A DNA stretch of 64,000 nt from Paenibacillus donghaensis (GCF_002192415.1 NZ_CP021780.1:8246001-8310000); one strand, 5' to 3'; shown: positions 42,228 through 51,528, counted from the first letter of the stretch. Program-made: numbers and translations. The notes: generated by a model not told the origin, from the sequence alone.

Positions 42228-44117
42228 ATGTTGCTTAAACGCTTGTTCGTCATTACTTGTATGTTGCTGCTTGCTGTTATGGTGACGGATCTTCCTGTGC
42301 ATGCAGAAACCATAGAAAAGAGGAGTGCCATGCAAGCCTACGTTGAAGCTATCGGGCCAGGCTGGAATTTAGGAAATACCTTTGAGGCTGCCGGGGAAGA
42401 AACCTCATGGGGAAATCCGAGTACAACCCGGGCTTTCATTAACCAAATTGCTGCTGAAGGCTACCGAAGCATCCGTATCCCCATTACATGGAAGCACCGG
42501 ATGGGCGACGCTCCTGATTATGTGATCCAGAACGAATTTATGACTAGAATTCAAGACATTGTTGATTGGTCTCTGGACGCGGATCTTCACGTCATCATTA
42601 ACCTTCATCACGATACAAACTGGATCTTGAACATGGAGACGGAGCATGATGAGGTGGTTGCCAGATTTAATGCGGCCTGGACGCAGATTGCGGAGCATTT
42701 CAAGGATTATCCGGACACCTTGATGTTTGAGAGTCTGAATGAACCACGCTTCTCCGAAGATTGGAGCAAGGACGCCCCTGAATATTTTGAAATGCTGGAT
42801 GAGCTGAACGTTTCTTTCCATACCATCGTTCGTCATTCCGGAGGGCATAACAATAAGCGTCCACTCGTACTCTCTACCCTTACGGCCTCCCCGACGGAGG
42901 CCAGGCTGGATGAGTTAGCCAGCACAATAACGAAATTGAAGGACGACAACCTTATTGCAACGTTCCACTATTATGGATATTATCCGTTCAGTGTGAACCT
43001 GGGAGGTTCAACAACGTTCGATGACAAGGCCAGGGAGGATCTGATTCAAGCCTTCGACCGGGCTTATGATACCTTCACGGCTCAAGGCATACCGGTCATT
43101 GTGGGGGAATTCGGGCTGCTCGGGTTCGATAAATCGCTGGACACCGTTCATCACGGTGAAATCTTGAAGTTTTTTGAATACCTCACCTATTATGCCCAGG
43201 AAAAAAAGATGCCGCTGATGCTGTGGGATAACGGCCAGCATTTCGACAGACGCACCCTCAAGTGGGTGGATGAGGACCTTCATCAGGTTATGAAGCAGGG
43301 GCTTAAGCGCCGTTCCTCCAACGCAGAGACCGATTCTATCTATATTAAAAAGGATTCGGAAATCAAGGACGTGACGATCCCCTTGAATTTGAACGGGAAC
43401 ACCTTCACTGCCCTGATCTACGAGGAACAGGCATTAGTAAAAGGAACGGATTACGAGCTTGACGGGGATAACTTAATCGTTAAATCTGCGTTGCTGCAGA
43501 GGCTTGTTACGAAGCAGAACGGCATCAATGCAACAGTAACTTCCACTTTCAGTGCGGGGGTTGACTGGACTATAAATGTTATTTATTATGACACACCAAG
43601 CCTGACAAGGTCGCAAGGGCCTGAAGGGATCTTCACTATCCCGGCCCAGTTCAATGGGGACAGCCTGGCTACTATGGAAGCGGTCTATACCCAAGGGGGC
43701 AATGCCGGTCCCAATGATTGGACTCCCTTCAAGGAGTACAACCGTACCTTCTATCCGGACTATACCACTGGAGAGATTAAGTTCACGGACGAATTCTGGA
43801 GAGATGTGAAGGATGGGGAAGTGCAGCTGAAGTTGCATTTCTGGAGCGGCGAAGTGATCCCCTATACGATTACAAAAGAAAGCGGGAAAATCGTAGGGGT
43901 ATCCGCAGACGATGCGAAGGAGAAAGCAGCAGAACAAGCAGCCGACACACCGGCAGACTCTGGAAATTCAGCAGCTGCAGCAGTTTCAGCACAGCCCTCC
44001 GGGGATGTTCCCCAATCAGAGGAGGATAACAATAACAGTAGTTTCCTACTGCCGGTATCGGCATTGCTAGTCTTGGCAGGAGCGCTTATCTACTGGAGAA
44101 AGGCAAGAAGGAAATAA
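42228..44117 (+). CDS. Secreted GH5-CBM_X2-CBM46 endo-glucanase/xyloglucanase with C-terminal membrane anchor
   Basis: Exported enzyme of 629 residues. A signal peptide (to about 26, VHA) precedes a GH5 barrel (30-360) beginning GPGWNLGNTFEA. The acid/base Glu is at 172 in SLNEPRF and the nucleophile Glu at 294 in VGEFGLLG. An X2-type domain follows (about 370-465, DVTIPLNLNGNTF), then a CBM46-like domain (about 470-570, FTIPAQFNGDSLATMEAVY), an Ala/Asp/Ser-rich linker and a terminal helix LLPVSALLVLAGALIYW with basic tail. This order matches Bacillus GH5_4 enzymes acting on beta-glucan and xyloglucan. The end resembles a wall-sorting tail without an LPXTG motif, so it is probably membrane-held. 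GGGAAGGGAG precedes the ATG. Confidence 0.9.
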   Translation: MLLKRLFVITCMLLLAVMVTDLPVHAETIEKRSAMQAYVEAIGPGWNLGNTFEAAGEETSWGNPSTTRAFINQIAAEGYRSIRIPITWKHRMGDAPDYVIQNEFMTRIQDIVDWSLDADLHVIINLHHDTNWILNMETEHDEVVARFNAAWTQIAEHFKDYPDTLMFESLNEPRFSEDWSKDAPEYFEMLDELNVSFHTIVRHSGGHNNKRPLVLSTLTASPTEARLDELASTITKLKDDNLIATFHYYGYYPFSVNLGGSTTFDDKAREDLIQAFDRAYDTFTAQGIPVIVGEFGLLGFDKSLDTVHHGEILKFFEYLTYYAQEKKMPLMLWDNGQHFDRRTLKWVDEDLHQVMKQGLKRRSSNAETDSIYIKKDSEIKDVTIPLNLNGNTFTALIYEEQALVKGTDYELDGDNLIVKSALLQRLVTKQNGINATVTSTFSAGVDWTINVIYYDTPSLTRSQGPEGIFTIPAQFNGDSLATMEAVYTQGGNAGPNDWTPFKEYNRTFYPDYTTGEIKFTDEFWRDVKDGEVQLKLHFWSGEVIPYTITKESGKIVGVSADDAKEKAAEQAADTPADSGNSAAAAVSAQPSGDVPQSEEDNNNSSFLLPVSALLVLAGALIYWRKARRK

Positions 44118-44219
44118 AACCTGATTCAAACGGCTGGCAGCAGGCCTATGATATAGTGAGAGTTACTATTGTCAGATGACATTTTAGTATTCTTGATCTA
44201 TTACATAAGGAGGTTCTAC

Positions 44220-46340
44220 ATGCTGAAATCCCTGCATGCCATTGAAGCCTACCGGGAGAGCGGGCAGCTCTCCGGCGGAAGCTATCCCTGGCTGGACGCT
44301 ATCGCTCAGGCGGAAGAAACGATTGTTAATCTGGAACGGGTAGAATCGCTGCATGAACTGGAATACCTCAATCCGGTGCTGGATTATGTGGAGCGCAGTC
44401 TGCGTCTGCTGGACAGTCTGCCACTCTCTTACTGGATTAAAGAGCTGGTGGAAGAGACGCTCGTCTGGTCGGAAACGGCCAAAGGGGGCACGTTGCGCCA
44501 GCGGCGGCAGTGGCAGGCGGAGGGCGTTAATATTTTTGTCCACAATATCGGTTCGGCCCAGCTCTATTGGCGCCATGTAAGTGGAATCGGGGAGCATGGC
44601 CTGCAGTTTGCCGGCGCGACGGAACCGGGCGGTGCGGAAGCGGACCAAAAAGTAATTGTACATCGGCTGATCGAAACCCACGGCCTGATCGGACAGCAGA
44701 TCCGGGGTGAGGTGCCTCCGCTTGTGAACCGCCCGCTATCTGCGATGGTGGAGGACGGGCTGCTGACTGCCGATGAGCTGGAGCGGCTGCTGTTCGCATT
44801 GAATCACTGCATTATATCCGCCGTTTCGCCGGAGCTGTGGCAGGAGGTGCGGGTACAGGTCATGGAGCTGATTGCTGTAATCGCTTCGGGTGATCTTCAT
44901 GCTGTACTGCCAATGAAGGAGCGGCTGCGGAGAATGCGTGCGGGTGCGATTGTCCAGGGTGAGGATTATGATACGGAATGGAGTCTTCTTGTGCAGGAAG
45001 GCTTCAATCCCGAGGTGCTGGAGCCTATGCAGCCCATGACCTTCTGGTATGTGGAATCGGCGTTGCAGACCTTCTCGCTGGAGCAGTTTCTGAAGGTGAT
45101 GGCGCTCACAGCCTGCGGCAGCAAGTTATCCGGCCTGAACCATATCAGTTATGAAACGGTAATGAACAGTATTTATTATGACTACAAGGGCGTTAAGAAA
45201 ATCAATGTGTACAAGAAGCGGATTATCGAGAAATACCTCTCCGGGCTGGCCTGGCCGGATATTCTGAACGGCTTCACTCCACCGGGCAATCCGCATCTGA
45301 TTCACCGGCTGGGCCGGGAGGACCACCTGCCGGACACGCTGTTTGTTCATTTCGAATTCTCTCCTGCGGCAGAGAAGTTGATCGAATTCTGTATGGAAGC
45401 TGAGAAATCAGCGCTCTATGAGCGGGCCGTACTGCTGTTGTTCGATCTGTTCGATCTGCGCCGGGATGCCTTCGACCGTTTCCACAATGAAGACACGTAT
45501 TTAAGTCAAATGAATGATACTGCAGATTACAAAGCCGTCATTCTGGAGTATGTCACCGGCCGTAAAGTGCTGGATATCGGCCCGGGCGGAGGTGTGCTGT
45601 TGGATCTGATCGAGGAGCGTATGCCGGGAGTGATTCCGGTCGGCATTGATATTTCCAGTAATGTGGTTGAAGCACTGCGCCAGAAGAAGCAGCGGGAGGG
45701 CCGCCTCTGGGAGGTGCTGCAGGGCGATGCGCTGAACCTGAAGGACTTCGTGGAGCCAGGCACGGTGGATACAGTAATCTTCTCCTCCATTCTGCATGAG
45801 CTGTATTCCTATGTGCCACTGAACGGCGCCAAATTCAACCATGACACTGTAGGTGCAGCGCTGCGCAGCAGCTATGAGGTGCTGGCGGCCGGGGGCGCGA
45901 TCATTATCCGCGACGGCATTATGACCGAGCCGGAGAGCCAGCGGCGGCGGGTACGGTTTCTTGAACCGGGAGGAATGGCTTCACTGGAGCGTTATGCGAA
46001 GGATTTTGCCGGACGGACCCTTCAGGTTGAGCAGGTTAATGAGCATGAGGTGCTGATGCCTGTGAATGATGCGATGGAATTTCTCTACACCTACACCTGG
46101 GGAGAGGAAGCTTATATTCATGAGGTGCAGGAGCAGTTCGGCTATTTCACTCCATCGCAATATGAGGCTTTCATTCACCGCACCTTGGGTGAGCGGGCCA
46201 AGATTGAAGTGTTCCGCCACTATTTGCAGGAAGGGTATACCGAGGCACTGCAGGGCAGGGTAGTGATCATGGATGAGCAGGGGCAAAGGGTTGCGCTGCC
46301 GGACAGCACCTGCTTCATTGTAATACGGAAGGAAGGCTGA
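44220..46340 (+). CDS. Large SAM-dependent methyltransferase with an unassigned N-terminal region
   Basis: Cytoplasmic protein of about 706 residues. A class I methyltransferase domain occupies about 440-600: VLDIGPGGGVLLDLI is the SAM-binding motif I, VGIDISSNVVEAL motif II, and VDTVIFSSILHELYSY motif IV. The first 430 residues are mostly helical with no domain I recognise. The ATG at 44220 has AAGGAGG about 7 nt upstream; an open frame from 44169 lacks such a site. It stands alone, about 100 bp after the GH5 gene and before repeats and an IS element, with no clear functional link to its neighbours. Target unknown. Confidence 0.85.
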   Translation: MLKSLHAIEAYRESGQLSGGSYPWLDAIAQAEETIVNLERVESLHELEYLNPVLDYVERSLRLLDSLPLSYWIKELVEETLVWSETAKGGTLRQRRQWQAEGVNIFVHNIGSAQLYWRHVSGIGEHGLQFAGATEPGGAEADQKVIVHRLIETHGLIGQQIRGEVPPLVNRPLSAMVEDGLLTADELERLLFALNHCIISAVSPELWQEVRVQVMELIAVIASGDLHAVLPMKERLRRMRAGAIVQGEDYDTEWSLLVQEGFNPEVLEPMQPMTFWYVESALQTFSLEQFLKVMALTACGSKLSGLNHISYETVMNSIYYDYKGVKKINVYKKRIIEKYLSGLAWPDILNGFTPPGNPHLIHRLGREDHLPDTLFVHFEFSPAAEKLIEFCMEAEKSALYERAVLLLFDLFDLRRDAFDRFHNEDTYLSQMNDTADYKAVILEYVTGRKVLDIGPGGGVLLDLIEERMPGVIPVGIDISSNVVEALRQKKQREGRLWEVLQGDALNLKDFVEPGTVDTVIFSSILHELYSYVPLNGAKFNHDTVGAALRSSYEVLAAGGAIIIRDGIMTEPESQRRRVRFLEPGGMASLERYAKDFAGRTLQVEQVNEHEVLMPVNDAMEFLYTYTWGEEAYIHEVQEQFGYFTPSQYEAFIHRTLGERAKIEVFRHYLQEGYTEALQGRVVIMDEQGQRVALPDSTCFIVIRKEG

Positions 46341-46517
46341 GCTTTTTGCTGATTCCGATTACCTAATTGGATTGCAGTCGCCACAATAGTCCAACACCGA
46401 TTTAAGTGCGAAAACGCATCTAATTCACCGATTTTTTCTGTTTTGGAGCAAATAAGTGCGAAAACGCATCTAATTTCGAGTTGTGAGCGCTACAGAGTCA
46501 ATTTTCCCCGAAATAGT
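46341..46517. repeat. TAAGTGC/CGCAT interspersed repeat units, left of the IS4-type element
   Basis: Two units TAAGTGCGAAAACGCATCTAAT (split as TAAGTGCGAAAACG plus CATCTAAT) lie at about 46405 and 46455, with TTTTTTCTGTTTTGGAGC between. The same family occurs at 25960-26290, 48063-48150 and 54515-55190. The IS element has inserted at its end and duplicated CGAAATAGT (46509-46517). Confidence 0.75.
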
Positions 46518-48062
46518 CAGTAATTTTGCAAAGAACCTGACATCAAAGCAGTCAGGGAATATTTACAAAAAAAAGAGACTCCATTATCGTAGAAGTATAC
46601 ACACACCCACGAAAGGAGATCTCTTGGTTAATAAAGTAGCTGAAAAGGTGTTGTTATGTCAAGTCACCCAATGGTTAGATCGCAATGCTTCCTTGCTGCT
46701 CGGCGACCGTTATGCCAAAAAACTTCACTGGGGCAACACGGTGTTTCTCTTTTTAGAGGCCATATTTAGAGGACGAAAAGGGACTCAAGAGATTGCAGAT
46801 CATGTAGAGAGTTCTACGTGGATGCAAGAATGCACCGGAATTCAATCCATTCACCAGTCGTCCTTGAACCGCAAGCTCGGCGAACTGCCCCCGGAGGTGC
46901 TCCGTGAGCTATACCTCTCTCGCCTGGAGCATCTGTTGGAACAGGAAGGACCGTCCCTGCCTAAAAAACTGAAAAAGTTGGGCCCCCTCGCAGCAGTCGA
47001 TTCCACCAGCCTGACGCTGGGGCGGGTTCGCGGCCAATGGGCCTACCAGCAAACTGGAAAAAACGCCGTCAAGATGCATACCTGCTTGCACCTGACGGGC
47101 GAGCACTCGGCGATTCCCATGGCTCCGGTGCTTTCTACCGCGACGGTGGCCGATATGGACACTGATGTGCTAGCGGCATTGGTTTGGCAAACAGGGATTA
47201 CGTATTTGTTCGACCGGGGGTATATTCACTACACTCAATATCTACAATGGCTCCAGGCAGGTATTCTGTTCGTCGCTCGCCTCAAGCAAAATAGCAAAGT
47301 GAAGGTGCTTAAAACGCGGAAGGTGAAGGCAGCGGGACTGGTGCTGGATGCGGATGTGGAGCTGACGTGTCCGAAGACGGGGAAAACCGGTGTATTTCGG
47401 CTCGTGGAGTACAAGTATACGGACAAGAAAAAGAAGGCTCACCTGGTTCGTGTTCTCACCAATCGCTGGGATATCACGGCTCTCGAAGTCGCACAGCTGT
47501 ACCGCTACCGCTGGAAAGTAGAACTCTTTTTTAAATGTATGAAATCCAACTTACACCTGAAAAAAATCTATAGCAGCCGGAACCCGGAAGCCGTATGGAA
47601 CCTGATCTACCTCTACCTGATTGCGTATGTGCTCTGCGAAGAGCTCCGTCTGTGTTATGCACCGAAGCAGCGAATCGGCCGGGTGCTAGCCGTGTTCCGC
47701 TTGTATATAAAAGGAACGTTGGCGGATTTCCTGAAGCATCTAAACCGACCGAAAGAGCGAACGAGCAAAGGGCGAAGGAACAAGGGAGGCAGACCAGCGA
47801 CTCGGCCGAAAGTGTTGAAGCCTAAGCCTATCCAATTTTAGGTAAGTTACAAGTGATGAACAACTGAAGCTAGACCAATCCAAAAAAATGAGGTGTGTGT
47901 AGGCTTAAGTGGAGGTGGCTTTTTTTTGCTTTTTTTGAGTAGACCCCAGACGCGTTCGCCTGGGGCCAGGGAAAGTGTACAAAATACGCCCCTCCCAAAA
48001 CGTAACTTACAGTAAATAAGCCTACCACGCCTCCTCGTGTGATGTTCTTTGCAAAATTACTG
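46518..48062 (+). mobile_element. Complete IS4-family insertion sequence
   Basis: The element is 1545 bp. The terminal inverted repeat CAGTAATTTTGCAAAGAAC at the left end is found as its complement at 48044-48062. The 9-bp sequence CGAAATAGT flanks both sides (46509-46517 and 48063-48071) as a target duplication. It holds one intact transposase gene and about 220 bp of non-coding tail with a T-rich stretch. It splits a pre-existing interspersed repeat between the methyltransferase and AraC genes. The intact ends and duplication suggest a fairly recent, possibly still active insertion. Confidence 0.93.
46624..47841 (+). CDS. IS4-family DDE transposase
   Basis: Transposase of about 405 residues that cuts and joins the ends of the surrounding element. 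The first Asp of the DDE triad is in AAVDSTSLTLGR, the second in TYLFDRGYIHY, and the Glu in the IS4 signature Y-x2-R-x3-E-x6-K, seen as YRYRWKVELFFKCMK. The C-terminus is basic (KGRRNKGGRPATRPK). I place the start at TTG 46624 because AAAGGAG stands about 5 nt upstream. The reading frame is open back to an ATG at 46483, but that lies outside the left terminal repeat and cannot belong to the element. Intact and full length. Confidence 0.92.
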   Translation: MVNKVAEKVLLCQVTQWLDRNASLLLGDRYAKKLHWGNTVFLFLEAIFRGRKGTQEIADHVESSTWMQECTGIQSIHQSSLNRKLGELPPEVLRELYLSRLEHLLEQEGPSLPKKLKKLGPLAAVDSTSLTLGRVRGQWAYQQTGKNAVKMHTCLHLTGEHSAIPMAPVLSTATVADMDTDVLAALVWQTGITYLFDRGYIHYTQYLQWLQAGILFVARLKQNSKVKVLKTRKVKAAGLVLDADVELTCPKTGKTGVFRLVEYKYTDKKKKAHLVRVLTNRWDITALEVAQLYRYRWKVELFFKCMKSNLHLKKIYSSRNPEAVWNLIYLYLIAYVLCEELRLCYAPKQRIGRVLAVFRLYIKGTLADFLKHLNRPKERTSKGRRNKGGRPATRPKVLKPKPIQF

Positions 48063-48160
48063 CGAAATAGTTGCAGATTCGCACTTATTTGCCCGATAAC
48101 CGGAGTCTTAACTGAGATTAGATGCAGTCTCGCATCTATTTTCTCTGAGAGCTCAATAAA
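48063..48160. repeat. Interspersed repeat units, right of the IS4-type element
   Basis: Contains TTGCAGATTCGCACTTATT and TTAGATGCAGTCTCGCATCTA. It is the continuation of the repeat region left of the element at 46341. No gene is seen. Confidence 0.7.
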
Positions 48161-48165
48161 TATTC

Positions 48166-49083
48166 TTACGGATATAACTGGCCCTGTGCGGAGGACTGCC
48201 CCTCTCCCTTGCGGAATTGGGAGGGGGAGCATTTCATCGTCTTGCGGAACACTTTAATGAAGTAACTGACATTGTCGAATCCGACCTCGAGTGCGATGTC
48301 GGATATTTTGCGTTCACTCTGGCGCAACAATTCGGCGGCCTGGCGGATGCGGTAGGAATTGATATAGTCAACAGGCGTCTTGCGGGTCATGGCTTTGAAG
48401 AAGCGGAAGAACTGGCCTTCGCTCATCGGAATTAGCTCGGACAGCTCATGGGTGCGGATCGGCTCGCGGTAGTTCTCCTGGATATAGAGGATTACCTTCT
48501 TCAGTCGGTTGATCTTGGTGGTATCGGCATCATCTGACAGGCTGCGGTTCTCGAACCGGCCCTCGGGCGCGATGATCGACAGCATGATTAACAGCGTGCC
48601 TTTCATAAATGCTTCGAATCCGGGCATTTTATGATCATAGGCTTCCATCAGGGCGTTCAGCCCTTTCAACAGCTCCCCCTGCCAGGGAATGGCCGGGGTA
48701 ATATGTCTTGGGAAGGTCTGGCGTTTCTCCTGGAGCGGCAGAATCGTCTGCTGCTGGATCACATCATATTGGGCGCTGGCGAGCAGATCCGGATGGAAGA
48801 CCAATGCGCAGAAGCGGCAAGGCCCTTCACTTGCCACATAGGCAGCATGGATATCTCCTGATTCAATGAACACGGCTTCTCCCACCCGCAGCGGGAAATA
48901 GTCCGTATCCACCTGGAACAGGATCTCCCCCTCCAGCAGCAGGAAGAACTCAGCCTCCTCATGCCAATGGGTATCCAGCACCGGCGTTCCGGCAGGCAGC
49001 TCGATCCAGTAGGCAGCCAGTGGAAACATAACATCACCATGCACGCGGTCTTCCTTGAGCAAACGCTGGGAGCTGTGGTCCAT
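48166..49083 (-). CDS. AraC-family regulator with cupin sensor domain
   Basis: Cytoplasmic regulator of about 305 residues. The N-terminal cupin half has DTHWHEEAEFFLLLEGEI and GEAVFIESGDIHAAY, a sugar-sensing barrel. The C-terminal pair of helix-turn-helix units reads HELSELIPMSEGQFFRFFKAM and ISDIALEVGFDNVSYFIKVF. The ATG at 49083 has TAGGAG about 8 nt upstream; the ATG 18 bp earlier is in frame but overlaps that site. It is divergent from the GH31 alpha-xylosidase gene, with 123 bp between, and most likely activates it. The inducer is presumably a xylose-bearing oligosaccharide, inferred from the neighbour. Confidence 0.92.
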   Translation of the reverse strand: MDHSSQRLLKEDRVHGDVMFPLAAYWIELPAGTPVLDTHWHEEAEFFLLLEGEILFQVDTDYFPLRVGEAVFIESGDIHAAYVASEGPCRFCALVFHPDLLASAQYDVIQQQTILPLQEKRQTFPRHITPAIPWQGELLKGLNALMEAYDHKMPGFEAFMKGTLLIMLSIIAPEGRFENRSLSDDADTTKINRLKKVILYIQENYREPIRTHELSELIPMSEGQFFRFFKAMTRKTPVDYINSYRIRQAAELLRQSERKISDIALEVGFDNVSYFIKVFRKTMKCSPSQFRKGEGQSSAQGQLYP

Positions 49084-49160
49084 CGGAAAGTCTCCTATCA
49101 TATATCAGAATAGTGTTATAAATAAGCTATATTATAGTAGTTTTATCGCTTTTTTATCGT

Positions 49161-49166
49161 TATAAT
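49161..49166 (+). promoter_or_regulatory. Candidate -10 box before the GH31 gene
   Basis: A perfect TATAAT lies 41 bp before the GH31 start, preceded by two direct TTTTATCG units (49141 and 49152), which may bind the divergent AraC regulator. No good -35 hexamer is seen, which fits activator dependence. Confidence 0.45.
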
Positions 49167-49206
49167 GCAACTATAAACAACAAATTGAAGGGTGGCAAGT
49201 GCAGAT

Positions 49207-51528
49207 ATGAAATTTACAGACGGTCTTTGGCTGGTTCGCGACGGGATCACGATCAATGGCGCAGTGCAGAATTATGCAGTAGAGCAAACCTCTGAGGGTT
49301 TAACTGCGATTACCCAGACTACTCCGATTACAGGACGTTCAGCAACGCTGAACTCGACACTTTTGACTGTGAAATTCCATTCCCCGCTTCCGGGTGTAGT
49401 AGGCGTTAAGATCATTCATAATGAGGGTGTAATCGAACGCGGTCCGGTCTTCGAATTGACTAAGGGAACTGGCGATCACGTACAAATCGAAGAAACCGAA
49501 GCACAAACCGTACTGATCAGCGGCGGGCTTCGTGTAGTTATCAACAAAGGCACTCACTGGTCCGTGGATTTCTACCGGGGTGACGAGCGCATTACCGGCA
49601 GTGGTTTCAAATCGATGGCTTATATCACTGACCAGAACGGCAACACGTTCATGCGTGAAGAGCTGGATATCGGTGTAGGCGAATTCGTTTATGGTCTGGG
49701 CGAGCGCTTTACCGCTTTTGTGAAAAATGGACAGGTAGTTGATCTCTGGAACAAGGATGGCGGCACCAGCTCCGAGCAGGCGTACAAGAACATTCCGTTC
49801 TACGTAACAAGCAAAGGCTACGGTGTATTCGTCAACCATCCTGAGCTGGTTTCCTACGAAATCGGTTCGGAGAAGGTGAAGAAAGCCCAGTTCAGTGTAG
49901 CTGGGGAGAGCCTGGAATATTTCGTGATTGAAGGACCTACGATCAAAGAGGTCATCAGTAAATATACTTCCCTTACCGGCAAGCCTGCGCTTCCACCGGC
50001 ATGGACCTTCGGCCTGTGGCTGACGACTTCGTTCACCACCGACTATGATGAAGCTACTGTAAATTCCTTCGTAGAAGGCATGGCTGAGCGTGATCTGCCG
50101 CTGCATGTCTTCCACTTCGACTGTTTCTGGATGCGTGAATACCAATGGACGGATTTCCAGTGGGACTCGCGTGTATTCCCGGACCCGGTGGGCATGCTGA
50201 AACGCCTGAAGGAAAAAGGCCTTAAGATCTGCGTGTGGATCAACTCCTATATCGGCCAGCGTTCGCCGTTGTTTGAAGAAGGCAAGAAAAACGGCTATCT
50301 GATCAAAAAAGCAAACGGCGACGTATACCAGACGGATCTCTGGCAGGCGGGCATGGGAATTGTCGATTTCACGAACCCTGCTGCTTGTGAATGGTATGCC
50401 GGTTACCTGCGCGGTCTAGTGGATATGGGCGTAGACAGCTTCAAGACTGACTTCGGTGAACGGATTCCAACCGATGTCGTCTATTTCGACGGCTCCGATC
50501 CGAATAAAATGCACAACTATTACACTCAGATGTACAACAAGGTTGTCTTCGAAGTATTGGAAGAGAAGCTTGGCAAGAATGAAGCAGCTCTCTTCGCACG
50601 TTCGGCAACCGCCGGCGGGCAGCAGTTCCCGGTTCACTGGGGCGGCGATTGCTACGCGGATTATGAGTCAATGGCAGAGAGCCTTCGCGGCGGACTGTCG
50701 TTAGGACTCTCCGGCTTCGGCTTCTGGAGCCATGATATCGGCGGCTTCGAGAATACGGCTCCGGCACATGTCTTCAAACGCTGGCTGGCCTTCGGACTTC
50801 TCTCCAGCCATAGCCGTCTGCATGGCAGCACCTCGTACCGTGTGCCTTGGGCATATGATGACGAAGCGGTAGATGTTACCCGGTTCTTCACCAAGCTCAA
50901 ATGCAGTCTGATGCCGTACCTCTATGATGTGGCCGGACAGGCGCATGAGCAGGGCTGGGCATCGATGCGTGCGATGGTAATGGAATTCCCGGAAGATCCG
51001 ACGTGCGAAGTATTGGACCGTCAATATATGCTTGGCGATTCTCTGCTGGTAGCTCCAATCTTCCAGGAGAATGGCGAAGTAAAATATTACCTGCCGGCTG
51101 GACGCTGGACTCACCTGCTGAGCGGGAAGACTGTGCAGGGTGGAGCATGGCGCAAGGAAACACATGATTTCTTCAGCCTGCCGGTTTATGTTCGTCCTAA
51201 TTCACTGCTCGCAATCGGCAGCGTGGATACTAAGCCGGATTACGATTTCGCTGAAGGTGTGAAATTCGGCCTGTATTCTCTGGAAGACGGCGCAGCAGCT
51301 ACAGCTACTGTCCGCGATTTGACAGGTGCTCCTGAGCTGACCGTGAAGGCTGAACGCAGCGGTAGCAAGATTACGGTTACTGCTGAAGGCAGCGGCAAGG
51401 CCTTCACCTTCGCTGTGAAGGACCTAGGCGCTATTGCATCCGTTAGTGGTGCAGAGCAGGCAGACGAGACTACCGTAACGGTAGCTGCAGGCAGCAAATC
51501 GGTATCGTTCAGCGTGGAACTGAAGTAG
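49207..51528 (+). CDS. yicI: GH31-family alpha-xylosidase, YicI type
   Basis: Cytoplasmic exo-glycosidase of 773 residues, as long as YicI (772), without signal peptide. It releases alpha-xylose from isoprimeverose and xyloglucan oligosaccharides. The nucleophile Asp is at about 415 in FKTDFGERIPTD, identical to the YicI motif, and the acid/base Asp at about 481 in HWGGDCYADYESM. GFGFWSHDIGGFE and SHSRLHGS line the pocket. The C-terminal 90 residues form a beta-rich tail. The ATG at 49207 is chosen because GAAGGGTGG lies about 7-10 nt before it and the family start MKFTDGLW follows; a GTG at 49192 abuts that site. It probably answers to the divergent AraC regulator and ends at a terminator. 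Confidence 0.93.
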   Translation: MKFTDGLWLVRDGITINGAVQNYAVEQTSEGLTAITQTTPITGRSATLNSTLLTVKFHSPLPGVVGVKIIHNEGVIERGPVFELTKGTGDHVQIEETEAQTVLISGGLRVVINKGTHWSVDFYRGDERITGSGFKSMAYITDQNGNTFMREELDIGVGEFVYGLGERFTAFVKNGQVVDLWNKDGGTSSEQAYKNIPFYVTSKGYGVFVNHPELVSYEIGSEKVKKAQFSVAGESLEYFVIEGPTIKEVISKYTSLTGKPALPPAWTFGLWLTTSFTTDYDEATVNSFVEGMAERDLPLHVFHFDCFWMREYQWTDFQWDSRVFPDPVGMLKRLKEKGLKICVWINSYIGQRSPLFEEGKKNGYLIKKANGDVYQTDLWQAGMGIVDFTNPAACEWYAGYLRGLVDMGVDSFKTDFGERIPTDVVYFDGSDPNKMHNYYTQMYNKVVFEVLEEKLGKNEAALFARSATAGGQQFPVHWGGDCYADYESMAESLRGGLSLGLSGFGFWSHDIGGFENTAPAHVFKRWLAFGLLSSHSRLHGSTSYRVPWAYDDEAVDVTRFFTKLKCSLMPYLYDVAGQAHEQGWASMRAMVMEFPEDPTCEVLDRQYMLGDSLLVAPIFQENGEVKYYLPAGRWTHLLSGKTVQGGAWRKETHDFFSLPVYVRPNSLLAIGSVDTKPDYDFAEGVKFGLYSLEDGAAATATVRDLTGAPELTVKAERSGSKITVTAEGSGKAFTFAVKDLGAIASVSGAEQADETTVTVAAGSKSVSFSVELK

